Positions 56,601-63,842 of a DNA stretch of 64,000 nt are shown here, piece by piece. Origin of the DNA: DATFVA01 sp963832355 (GTDB lineage: Bacteria > Bacteroidota > Ignavibacteria > Ignavibacteriales > Ignavibacteriaceae); NCBI GenBank assembly GCA_963832355.1, contig CAWHTX010000009.1, forward strand, positions 232,399-296,398. The letters run 5' to 3'. The notes under the pieces are model-generated. The model was given only the letters and a program-made list of their open reading frames with translations. It searched no databases and had not been told where the DNA came from. The number at the start of each line of letters is the position of its first letter. Positions within the stretch are counted from its first letter, which is position 1. The translations under genes were made by a program, and so were the position numbers.

Positions 56601-56606
56601 GAATAC

Positions 56607-56688
56607 GTACAACAAACATTCTGCTATGGAGACAGCCATTCGCATCCACAAGTCTGTTCTAGGTTGCACTCAGCGGTAACCGTTATAT
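56607..56688 (+). repeat. attC-like site E (short)
   Basis: R''-like GTACAAC (56607-56613) and R'-like GTTATAT (56682-56688). The left arm CTGCT-GAG-CAGCC (56621-56637, with bulged bases) pairs with GGTTG-CTC-AGCGG on the right (56662-56676). It includes the shared CTGTTCTAGG block. At 82 bases it is about the size of short attC sites. The next start codon lies 25 bases on. Confidence 0.45.
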
Positions 56689-56712
56689 TTATAATATTTA
56701 TTGGAGATTATA

Positions 56713-57990
56713 ATGACTCTTAATAATGATCAAATAATAACATACCTATCTAATATTATTTATATGGCAAGAATTGATGGGAAGATTACAGTTTCTGAGA
56801 CGCAAGCCATTGATGAAATTCAAAAGAGGATTAAAGCAAAAAAAAGTGAATTAAACAAAGCTACACTAAAAGCGGAATCCCCCGATTTCAAACTAAAATT
56901 CGTTGGTAATTTCTCGGACAAAATTAAAAACTTGGAAGATATCATTTTCGTATCTCTTATTGATGGGGATATAAATGAAAACGAAAAATCCCTGTTCATT
57001 GAAGCAGCAAGTGATTCAAAAATAAATTCAGAACAGATTGATATAATTGTTAATGATGTAAAGAATTATTTAGACTCTAAAAGTGATATTAAAATATGTA
57101 CTAATTGTAAATCAAGGATAGATTCTAAGGCAAAGTTTTGCCCCGAATGTGGTGCCCCAGTATCTGATACAACAGATGAACCTAGCATAAATGTATCTTA
57201 TGAAATTCCCATCAATGGGATCACAATTGAATTTGCAGAGTCTACTTCGGCCGGATTTCCAGATGCACTTAATGAACAGAGTATTTCGCCAATACATAAA
57301 AGTTGTTTGAAGGGGAAAAAGAATTGGTATATGGCTAGTTACCCAGAGAAAGATTTTAAGAAACCATTAAAATTAGTTGATGCCCTAAAAGGTATGAGAA
57401 ATCGAAAAGTTTATGTTGACGGTGAAGAGCAAAGATGGGATGATATTTGGGGATTTACTTGGTGCGCAGAACAACGAAATTCAGCTTATAAACCAATTGA
57501 ATATTGTTTTGGACTAGATGAAAATAGATTTAATATCTGGGGATGCAAACAAAGTAGAATGGAATGGACGGATTGGTCAAGTTGGTTTACATTCGGTAGT
57601 TTTGAGAAAACTGGCTTGTTAAAAAATCAAGTCCTATTCAAGTTCAATAAAGATAAAATCAAGCACGAGTTAAGTACAAATCTCTTTAGTTGTAAATATT
57701 GTCCATATTTAAAATTTGATTTTATCGAAAAAATCCTTGATAAATTTCCCGATGAAGTTGTTATCAACGATAATAGTAACTGGAAATATAAAAGGGATTA
57801 TAACGAAGCACCTGGCGCAATAAAAGTAGTTTCAAAGACAACAGATAATGGTTTTACTTTTACGGATGAGTTTTATTCATCTGGAGTTGTGCCAAAATCA
57901 ACATCTATTGGATTGGATATAATAAAAAGCGTCATTAAGGAATCTTCTAATTTCGATGAAGTAAAACAGATATTGGAATTCAAAAGCTAG
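56713..57990 (+). CDS. TerB-like domain and zinc-ribbon protein (cassette gene 6)
   Basis: About 425 residues from the ATG at 56713 (GGAG upstream); the TTG at 56701 is rejected. The N-terminal helical part (IIYMARIDGKITVSETQAIDEI and IIFVSLIDGDINENEKSLFIEAA) holds two acidic-loop helix pairs like TerB tellurite-resistance domains. A zinc ribbon follows (CTNCKSRIDSKAKFCPECG). Then a unique Trp-rich domain (WGFTWCAEQRNSAYKP, SRMEWTDWSSWFTFG) fills the rest. Function unknown. Its 3' end overlaps the convergent metallo-hydrolase gene by 11 bases. Confidence 0.8.
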   Translation: MTLNNDQIITYLSNIIYMARIDGKITVSETQAIDEIQKRIKAKKSELNKATLKAESPDFKLKFVGNFSDKIKNLEDIIFVSLIDGDINENEKSLFIEAASDSKINSEQIDIIVNDVKNYLDSKSDIKICTNCKSRIDSKAKFCPECGAPVSDTTDEPSINVSYEIPINGITIEFAESTSAGFPDALNEQSISPIHKSCLKGKKNWYMASYPEKDFKKPLKLVDALKGMRNRKVYVDGEEQRWDDIWGFTWCAEQRNSAYKPIEYCFGLDENRFNIWGCKQSRMEWTDWSSWFTFGSFEKTGLLKNQVLFKFNKDKIKHELSTNLFSCKYCPYLKFDFIEKILDKFPDEVVINDNSNWKYKRDYNEAPGAIKVVSKTTDNGFTFTDEFYSSGVVPKSTSIGLDIIKSVIKESSNFDEVKQILEFKS

Positions 57991-58999
57991 TGGGTGTATT
58001 CTCCTGCAAATGGGCAAAATAGTTACAGAGTTTTTTAATGTTGCTTTCATGGAGGCTTGATCCATCATTGCTGATCATATCTTTATTTACTAAACCGGGA
58101 AATTTGCTCCTAAGACTAAATTTTTCAGTTATATTATCAAAAGTGTTCCCCCTGGTTATCTCATCTCTTATACCTTCCGAGAGTACCTTTAAATATTCAT
58201 AGTATTCCTGGAGTTCCCCCCTGCTGAATATTTCGTTATGACCGGAGATGATATAATCTATCTGTTTATCTTCGCTCAGGATCCAGGCCAGATTATTCAG
58301 CCACCTGTCAATATCGGGATTCTCTCTGCTGCCAACCTGCGGCAGGGAATTTTTATAGAACAGATCACCCACAGCAAGCAGTTTCTCTTCGGGGATGTAT
58401 ATTATGATATCGTTATCGGTATGACATTCGCCGTAATAAAGCAGGTGGAGCGTAATATTTCCGGACCTTACTTTAATATGATCTTTGAATGTAATAGTAG
58501 GAACTGTTAATGTATATCCCCGTTCACCATCAATCAGAATATGGCTCGGCGGCGGGGGTGGCAGGGCGTCACCGGTTAATTTATCTTCCTCCAGTCTCAC
58601 ATTTGCCCTGTTAATATTATCGGCTGGCCGCTGCATTCTCATACCTTTTTCACAGTTCAAATGACCAATTATGTTCGTTCCTGCGAATACCTGGTTTCCC
58701 TGGATATGGTCCCAATGATGATGTGTGTTAATTATATAAGCATACTGTGATGTCCCAAATATCTCTTTCAGAGAATCTTTAATCATCTCTGCATATTCCG
58801 GAGAGATTCCGGTATCAATTAATATAAGCCCCTTTTCTGACAGTACGGCAATCTGGTTAGCAGCAAACTGCGATTCGGAAACAACTACTGTTCTTTCGCT
58901 GATCTTTTCGAATTTGATGTTAAGTATATATTTGTCCTGACAAAAACTAACTGCCCCGTTAGTAATTAGCAGGATCATTATGGTTATTATATTTCTCAT
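57980..58999 (-). CDS. Exported metallo-beta-lactamase-fold hydrolase
   Basis: A 339-residue protein with a signal peptide (GAVSFCQD near residue 22). The zinc site is complete: THHHWDHIQGNQ (HxHxDH), GECHTDND and SGHNEIF. These MBL-fold hydrolases range from beta-lactamases to lactonases and thioesterases, so the substrate cannot be fixed. The motif order is like periplasmic MBL proteins with QVF after the metal loop. It is the only minus-strand gene in the island and has base and codon use closer to the core genome, so it may have come separately. Confidence 0.87.
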   Translation of the reverse strand: MRNIITIMILLITNGAVSFCQDKYILNIKFEKISERTVVVSESQFAANQIAVLSEKGLILIDTGISPEYAEMIKDSLKEIFGTSQYAYIINTHHHWDHIQGNQVFAGTNIIGHLNCEKGMRMQRPADNINRANVRLEEDKLTGDALPPPPPSHILIDGERGYTLTVPTITFKDHIKVRSGNITLHLLYYGECHTDNDIIIYIPEEKLLAVGDLFYKNSLPQVGSRENPDIDRWLNNLAWILSEDKQIDYIISGHNEIFSRGELQEYYEYLKVLSEGIRDEITRGNTFDNITEKFSLRSKFPGLVNKDMISNDGSSLHESNIKKLCNYFAHLQENTPTSF

Positions 59000-59118
59000 T
59001 TTAGATCACTTTGAATACCTCCCGCTGACAGGACAAAAATAGCTATTGAACCATTTGTATGGAGCTTTTTTGTTATAAAAAAGCAGAATTTAAATGGTAA
59101 AATAAAAATATTAGTTGC

Positions 59119-59339
59119 GCCCAACAATATTAAATCCTAATTTGCTGAAAAATATGACGGGCTTCGGGGTGCTGACTAAGACGGGACACTATAATATGGG
59201 AACTTCGGATCTTCAGAACGAATAATTTCAAGATTGTTAGATAAAAATTCAAAAATATAATTTAAGAAGCTATTTCGGTTGATTTAGGTATCGGCAGTCT
59301 GTTCCGGACTGAGCGGCTAAACCGGAATGCGGGTTAGCT
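59119..59339 (+). repeat. attC-like site F
   Basis: Left box GCCCAAC (59119-59125) matches the RYYYAAC consensus exactly. The right box GTTAGCT (59333-59339) departs at one position. The left arm TCCTAATTTGCTG pairs with CGGCTAAACCGGA, with one unpaired T on the right. CAGTCTGTTCCGGACTG lies at 59295-59311. The long 221-base spacing lowers certainty. It leads the next gene, 33 bases downstream. The rest of the 59000-59118 gap shows no gene. Confidence 0.4.
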
Positions 59340-59372
59340 GTAAACCCATAATGAAAAATTAAATTAAGAGTT

Positions 59373-60725
59373 ATGTATTACACAAAGAATCTCATTACAA
59401 TTCTGTTTTTCTCATGCCTGGTAAGTAATATTGTTGCACAGGTTAGTGTTCCCGACACACCATATTGTGATAAACCGTATGAGTTTCTTAAAAATAATTG
59501 TTATGAATGCAACAACTTCTCTCATTCTAAAAAATGTAAAGTGGAAAAGTTTGGTTTTCTGGGCGAAGCAAATAACAAGAGTTATTACTACGGAGTTTAT
59601 TTAAGCGAGCCATTTCACCCAGATTATATATTTTATCATTTCGCAATTTATGAAGGCAATTCAGATAGTTCTGATCTGAAACCTATCTATTTCTTTTATC
59701 CCTCATTAGGCGGGTATGATTATTATGATTTAGAGATGACTAAAACTATGTATGGATACGTAATCCATATTCAATTGGTTGAAAAAATCGCCGGCTGGGA
59801 TAACGGTGTTTATATCATTTATAGAAATGGGAAATGGGAACGATTAAAACAACCAAATTGGGATTGTGCTGCAAAGGATCTGGTACCGAAGAATTTTGAT
59901 TTGGATTATCTGGGTAGTAATGACTTTGTTAAAATTAATCTCAAAGAAATGTATTATAAAATTCCTGTAGAAGAAATAGTGAGCGGGGTATACACTCCAA
60001 CTGATGGATACATAATCTTTCATCTTACAGTAGAGAAAGACAGATTCCGCATTGCAGGATCTGAGTATATACCTGATCAAAAGATCCGGAATACAGAATC
60101 AGATTCTGTAAAAGATTCGTTTACTCATTGCGAAAAAACAATCGATTTTTTACAGAACAATTGCTACACCTGCGATGATAGTTCAAAGAGTACAGATTGC
60201 TATGATATGGAGTTCAAATATTTAGGAGAGAATAACAGTGAACAATATTATTATGGATTATATCTCCTGAGAACAGTAGATGATGATGACAGCTCATATT
60301 TTGTTATTTATGAAGGCGCGAAAGGAGATAAAAAACTAAAATCCGTATATTTTTTGCCAATGCGTGGACAATATAGTTATAATGTTGAAATGGTAAATAC
60401 TGAATACGGACTTATCATCCACATTTTATTAGAAAATGGAAACGGTGGTTGGGATTGTGGTGCGTATATCATAAATAGATATGGTAAATGGAAGGATTTG
60501 AACATTCCTGACTGGACTTGTGTTTACGAATCGGTGATCCCTGAAGATACATGGTTCTGCAAGGGAAATTGTATCGATCTTGAAGGAATGACATATACAT
60601 TAGACGTTTATTCATCTGATGACGCCTGCTGCTGTCCTACAAGAGGAACGGTGACTTCCAAGTTAACAATCGATGAAGATGGCTTTAAGGTTATCAGCAG
60701 CAAATATTACCCGGATCTCAAGTAG
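59373..60725 (+). CDS. Secreted protein of two tandem homologous domains, unknown function
   Basis: A 450-residue protein with signal peptide (FSCLVSNIVAQ). It is made of two similar halves (about 29-225 and 240-450). Both begin with Cys-x-(K/T)-x2-(D/E)FL-x-NNCY-x-C, then a Cys, YYYG(V/L)YL, an IYEG strand, GWD-x-G(V/A)YII-x-R and a -W-x-C- near the end. Conserved cysteines imply disulphides outside the cytoplasm. No family recognised. It is a cassette gene, following attC-like site F and followed by site G. Confidence 0.75.
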   Translation: MYYTKNLITILFFSCLVSNIVAQVSVPDTPYCDKPYEFLKNNCYECNNFSHSKKCKVEKFGFLGEANNKSYYYGVYLSEPFHPDYIFYHFAIYEGNSDSSDLKPIYFFYPSLGGYDYYDLEMTKTMYGYVIHIQLVEKIAGWDNGVYIIYRNGKWERLKQPNWDCAAKDLVPKNFDLDYLGSNDFVKINLKEMYYKIPVEEIVSGVYTPTDGYIIFHLTVEKDRFRIAGSEYIPDQKIRNTESDSVKDSFTHCEKTIDFLQNNCYTCDDSSKSTDCYDMEFKYLGENNSEQYYYGLYLLRTVDDDDSSYFVIYEGAKGDKKLKSVYFLPMRGQYSYNVEMVNTEYGLIIHILLENGNGGWDCGAYIINRYGKWKDLNIPDWTCVYESVIPEDTWFCKGNCIDLEGMTYTLDVYSSDDACCCPTRGTVTSKLTIDEDGFKVISSKYYPDLK

Positions 60726-60785
60726 GGCAATTTCAGATAATTAATGACTCAAATGATTTAAGTTACCATTGTCTTATTAAAAGTT

Positions 60786-60971
60786 GTATAACCTGTTCTT
60801 CAAGCCGACAGCCTCTTCGACGCTGTCGGTTTAGGATTTCTAAGTTAGGTGAATAGAACTAAGTTACTTTTGAACATGGTACTGTTAAGAAAGTTCTTAA
60901 TAATTATTGGCACTGGTAAATTAAGTTGCATTACTGTTATAGGCTGCGGCTTAAAAACCACGCCGTTAGGC
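60786..60971 (+). repeat. attC-like site G
   Basis: The clearest site. Left box GTATAAC (60786-60792). The left arm TTCAAGCCGACAGCC (60799-60813) pairs with GGCTGCGGCTTAAA (60941-60954), with an extra base in the left arm. The right box GTTAGGC (60965-60971) matches GTTRRRY exactly. The ATG of the next gene is 10 bases later. A nested hairpin, CCGACAGC/GCTGTCGG, may also end transcription of the upstream gene. The 186-base length is at the long end for attC. Confidence 0.65.
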
Positions 60972-60981
60972 TGCAAAATTT

Positions 60982-61881
60982 ATGAAAAACATCTATAATA
61001 TATTACTTTATTGTTTTTTGTTTTTATCAATTACAAATGCACAGCAAATTGCTGCTTATGAACAAATTGATACGATAAGAGTATCGAATTTCCCTGATTC
61101 CAAAATATTTTTAATTAAAGTTGATACAACTGAAATCACATCAAAATATAATCTTAGATATTTAATAGCTCACATTGAAATTACTGATTTAATTAAAGAC
61201 TCTTTAATCCAAACAATTAGTGACACCTCAGAAATGAATTATGCTGCTGGTGGAGTTGAATATGTCGATATCAATTTAGACGGATATCTGGACTTAGATT
61301 TAAATCTGGGTTCAATTAATCTAATACCTTTGCATTCATTTTATCTCTACAATAAATTTAAAGACGAATTTTATTATTCTCCTGATTTTAGTCAGCTTAA
61401 CGAGTACGAGATAGATGTTGATAAAAAAGAAATCGAATCATATTCTCAATCAACCGGAGGAAGAGGAGGTTACAGAGCAAAATATAAAATTAAAAGTGAC
61501 AATTTATTTTTAATAGAAGATGAGAATTCAAACTATTATGACTATGAACATCAAAAAGTCATCAATAATGTGTTAAGAACGGATTCATTAGTAGAAACAG
61601 AGTGGGTTCATGGTACTGCTGTTTTAGATACTTATACTTTAGTTAATGATTCCTTATTACTAACAGAAAAAAGCTGGCTGACTGGTGTTGCCGCTCCCTA
61701 TCCTGCTGATATAGAGGAGAATCATCTTTACAATTGTGGTTCTTGGGGAGGATGTATGAAATATTTGAGGAAAGAAATTTATTTTTATGGTAATAAGAAT
61801 AAAAGTTATACAATCAAAGATACTCTAAGATATCAAGTTATTAACAACAAATGGCAAAAGATTAAAACATTTAATAAGTAA
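60982..61881 (+). CDS. Secreted protein of unknown function (cassette gene)
   Basis: A 299-residue protein with a signal peptide (LSITNAQQ). The segment VEYVDINLDGYLDLDLNLG resembles the Asp-rich calcium-loop part of XAC2610-type secreted proteins, and the later YNKFKDEFYYSPDFSQL fits that idea. The C-terminal half is unrecognised, with HGTAVLDTYTLVNDSLLLTEKS. It has no ribosome-binding site and starts just after the GTTAGGC end of site G. Confidence 0.7.
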   Translation: MKNIYNILLYCFLFLSITNAQQIAAYEQIDTIRVSNFPDSKIFLIKVDTTEITSKYNLRYLIAHIEITDLIKDSLIQTISDTSEMNYAAGGVEYVDINLDGYLDLDLNLGSINLIPLHSFYLYNKFKDEFYYSPDFSQLNEYEIDVDKKEIESYSQSTGGRGGYRAKYKIKSDNLFLIEDENSNYYDYEHQKVINNVLRTDSLVETEWVHGTAVLDTYTLVNDSLLLTEKSWLTGVAAPYPADIEENHLYNCGSWGGCMKYLRKEIYFYGNKNKSYTIKDTLRYQVINNKWQKIKTFNK

Positions 61882-61884
61882 TTT

Positions 61885-61994
61885 GTTTAGTTTCTTGCTC
61901 AAAGTAGTTGTGCTAAGATAGATTATTTAATTATAAAATTTACTAATCAATTCGGTATTGCTGTTCTGGGCTGCGCCTTAGCCGCAAAGCCGCC
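61885..61994 (+). repeat. attC-like right part, site H, joined to a tRNA-Leu fragment
   Basis: Homologous over about 105 bases to the right part of site I (63240-63350). GTTTAG-TTCTT, GTAGTTG-GCTA and GGTATTGCTGTTCTGG are shared, followed by GCGCCTTAGCCGC (61973-61985), matching the L' arm of site I. Where site I ends GCCGTTAGGTT, this copy reads GCCGCC and goes straight into AGGTTCAGGG of tRNA-Leu. The left arm is missing. Confidence 0.55.
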
Positions 61995-62059
61995 AGGTTC
62001 AGGGTCTAGTGGGTGTACTCCCGTACAGGTTCGAGTCCTGCTTCGGGCACAAGGCAAAA
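61995..62059 (+). repeat. Direct repeat of the tRNA-Leu 3' part (copy 2)
   Basis: 65 bases identical to 50995-51059 except one position (T62014 for A51014 in the variable arm). It starts at the anticodon stem-loop and runs through the T-arm, acceptor end and ACAAGGCAAAA. It lacks the 5' half, so it is no working tRNA. This is the pattern left by a tyrosine-recombinase element inserted at a tRNA anticodon/3' region. Confidence 0.9.
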
Positions 62060-62089
62060 GCCGTGAAAGTAAGCTATTATCCCGGCTTT
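62057..62089 (+). terminator. Terminator after tRNA-Leu copy 2
   Basis: AAAGCCG (62057-62063) and CGGCTTT (62083-62089) form a 7-bp stem. It differs in sequence from the terminator behind the intact tRNA-Leu, hinting that copy 2 came with its own flank from another genome. Confidence 0.55.
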
Positions 62090-62319
62090 CTGCATTTTAA
62101 AAGATGCCGATAGGTTCATGCCCAAAAGCTGAAATAGTCCGGTTCTCCGAATTTCACTATACAAAACATTACAGAAGAGGTGTGTTGTTTCTTGCTGAAA
62201 CGCTGTCTCATTTTGTATTTGGTAAAGGGTGAGAACTACTAACATCTGTACCGGATGTTGCATGATTCATCTCCGCGAAGTAAATTAAACAATTAAAATA
62301 AACAGGGAAGCTTCAGGGA

Positions 62320-62517
62320 ATGCAGTCACCTCCAACATCACAAGGAAGAAAACCTAAACTTCTCGATGAAGTTCGCATTGAACTTAGAAGCAGGCATATA
62401 TATGCAAAGCATATTTTTAAATGCCCGGATTTTATTATGAAATATAATTTACTGGAATATATATATGCAGCTGCACCCATATGTACATTCCTGAAAGTAA
62501 TAACACGTGCAGTATAA
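62320..62517 (+). pseudogene. Truncated integron-integrase-like (IntI/XerC-type) N-terminus
   Basis: Frame of 65 codons with CTTCAGGGA before the ATG. Residues 10-31, from RKPKLLDEVRIELRSRH, match the start of the core-binding domain of integron integrases (pattern PxLLDxVRxxxRxxHYS). After RHI the similarity stops, and the remaining 34 residues are unlike any recombinase. No box I/box II or catalytic Arg/His/Tyr follows. It reads as an intI gene cut after about 30 codons, near 62410. The 62090-62319 stretch before it contains no gene and could hold its promoter or attI, but I cannot define it. Confidence 0.6.
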
Positions 62518-62551
62518 TTAATAGTTATACATATTAAAAAAATATATAAAA

Positions 62552-63166
62552 ATGAAAATATTAATTTTATTGGTTACAATCATTACATATTATGCTTTCC
62601 CTCAATCATTGTGTACAATGGATAAATATTCTAACAATAAAGTTCCATTACTATTTGAATATCCAAGCTATTGTAAATTGACAGAAAACATAAAAGGAGA
62701 TAGCATAAGTTTATGTACAATTAATTTAAGTTATATGTGTTATGACTCAGTCGATTTAAAATCAAATTACGCTCCAGATATAGCTTGGCCAGATTCTGGC
62801 AAATATGTCATAACCCAAATTCCTTCTGAGATTACAATATTTATTTCCAAATTAGGTTTCGATAAAATGGCTTATGCTAACGGATTTATTAAGAAGGATA
62901 ATAAGTGGTTTTATAATGATTTTGATAATGAAGAATTATCTTCAGTTGATAGCAGTGATATAGATGGTTGGTATTGTTTAGCAACATATGAGTCACATTA
63001 TAGAGTTTATCTTAAAGGCGGAAATGGATGTTGGGCACCAGACGCTGAAATGTTAATCAATTTATATTATAAAAAAATGAATAACGAAAATGTTTATATA
63101 TTATCAGAAGGCTGTTTTGAAATTGCAGAAAATATATGTAGCAGTATTAAATTTATGGACAATTAA
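62552..63166 (+). CDS. Secreted cysteine-containing protein, unknown function (cassette gene)
   Basis: A 204-residue protein with signal peptide (MKILILLVTIITYYAFPQS). The mature part has about seven cysteines, including SLCTMDKYSN, YPSYCKLTE, YMCYDSVDL, GGNGCWAPDAEML and EGCFEIAENICSS, implying a disulphide-stabilised extracytoplasmic domain. No family recognised. It lacks a clear ribosome-binding site, is very AT-rich, and is followed directly by attC-like site I. Confidence 0.7.
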   Translation: MKILILLVTIITYYAFPQSLCTMDKYSNNKVPLLFEYPSYCKLTENIKGDSISLCTINLSYMCYDSVDLKSNYAPDIAWPDSGKYVITQIPSEITIFISKLGFDKMAYANGFIKKDNKWFYNDFDNEELSSVDSSDIDGWYCLATYESHYRVYLKGGNGCWAPDAEMLINLYYKKMNNENVYILSEGCFEIAENICSSIKFMDN

Positions 63167-63173
63167 AAAGTAT

Positions 63174-63360
63174 GTATAACCCGCGGCTCAAGGGACAGCG
63201 ATTTCGCTCTTGGCAATTATGAGGTTTTAATGTTTGTCGTTCCGTGTTTAGCTTCTTATTCAACGTAGTTGCGCTATGAAAGTTTTTTCTAATTACAAAA
63301 GTTATTAATTAAATCGGTATTGCTGTTCTGGACTGCGCCTTTGCCGCAATGCCGTTAGGT
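63174..63360 (+). repeat. attC-like site I
   Basis: Left box GTATAAC (63174-63180). Left arm GCGGCTCAAGG (63183-63193) pairs with the right arm, CCTTTGCCGC at its end (63338-63347), if T at 63188 is extrahelical. Right box GTTAGGT (63354-63360) matches GTTRRRY. It shares GGTATTGCTGTTCTGG with site H and the GTATAAC/GCCGTTAGG ends with site G. The next ATG is 26 bases downstream. Confidence 0.62.
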
Positions 63361-63385
63361 TGAAGAAATAATATTATCATAAGAA

Positions 63386-63799
63386 ATGCTCAAATCCTAT
63401 TTAATCATAATATCAACAAGCCTATTTGTATTTTTATTTTCGAGTTGTGCAAGTAATTCTGAAGCAGTTTTACTGTATTCTGGTAAACTTGATTTAAATC
63501 TCGATGATAATTCCGTAGTATTTGGAAGAGTTGTTGATAAAAATAATAACCGCCCACTTATTAAAGCTACGATAGTTATTGATTCAACTTGGTTAGGCAC
63601 TGAAACAGACGACAACGGAAATTATAAAATAACAAGAATTCCAACTGGCACTTACGATATTAAAGCTTCTTGTATAGGATATGAAACAGTATCTTTTAAT
63701 ATTAAAATTGAGACTAGTGCGAGATACTTAATAGATTTCTTTTTATCTGAGGTTTATATCGGGCATTTAATTAATGAAAAGTCAAAGATTGGACTTTAA
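63386..63799 (+). CDS. Lipoprotein with carboxypeptidase-like regulatory domain (cassette gene)
   Basis: A 137-residue protein with a lipoprotein signal (LFVFLFSSC, Cys at about residue 21). One beta-sandwich of the CarboxypepD_reg-like type follows: VFGRVVDKNNNRPLIKATIVI, TETDDNGNYKITRIPTGTYDIKASCIGYE. In Bacteroidota this domain usually forms the N-terminal part of TonB receptors. Here it stands alone on the cell surface or in the periplasm. It is the last gene before the right-hand tRNA fragment. Confidence 0.8.
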   Translation: MLKSYLIIISTSLFVFLFSSCASNSEAVLLYSGKLDLNLDDNSVVFGRVVDKNNNRPLIKATIVIDSTWLGTETDDNGNYKITRIPTGTYDIKASCIGYETVSFNIKIETSARYLIDFFLSEVYIGHLINEKSKIGL

Positions 63800-63842
63800 T
63801 TATTTTTATTATGGCAGGCTGGATGGTAAGTGTTGGTGCAGT

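Larger units (their letters stand above)
51050..63842 (+). mobile_element. tRNA-Leu-linked accessory island with integron-like cassette organisation
   Basis: Bounded by the intact tRNA-Leu on the left and a 3' tRNA-Leu fragment plus homologous flank on the right (63843-64000). Inside are eleven AT-rich genes, ten on the + strand. Between them lie attC-like elements ending in GTTA-type motifs 10-35 bases before the next start codon. A truncated integron-integrase-like N-terminus lies at 62320. A further tRNA-Leu fragment at 61995 shows that at least two insertions were stacked. No complete integrase, transposase or phage gene is present, so it is not self-mobile as seen here. Confidence 0.7.

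Noticed and set aside
62006..62263. Minus-strand frame of 85 codons ending in EAGLEPVREYTH
   Set aside because: Its end is antisense tRNA-Leu copy 2 and the rest has no protein-like pattern. Treated as spurious.
51050..63842. Prophage or conjugative element
   Set aside because: No capsid, terminase, tail, relaxase, type IV secretion or replication gene is visible on either strand.
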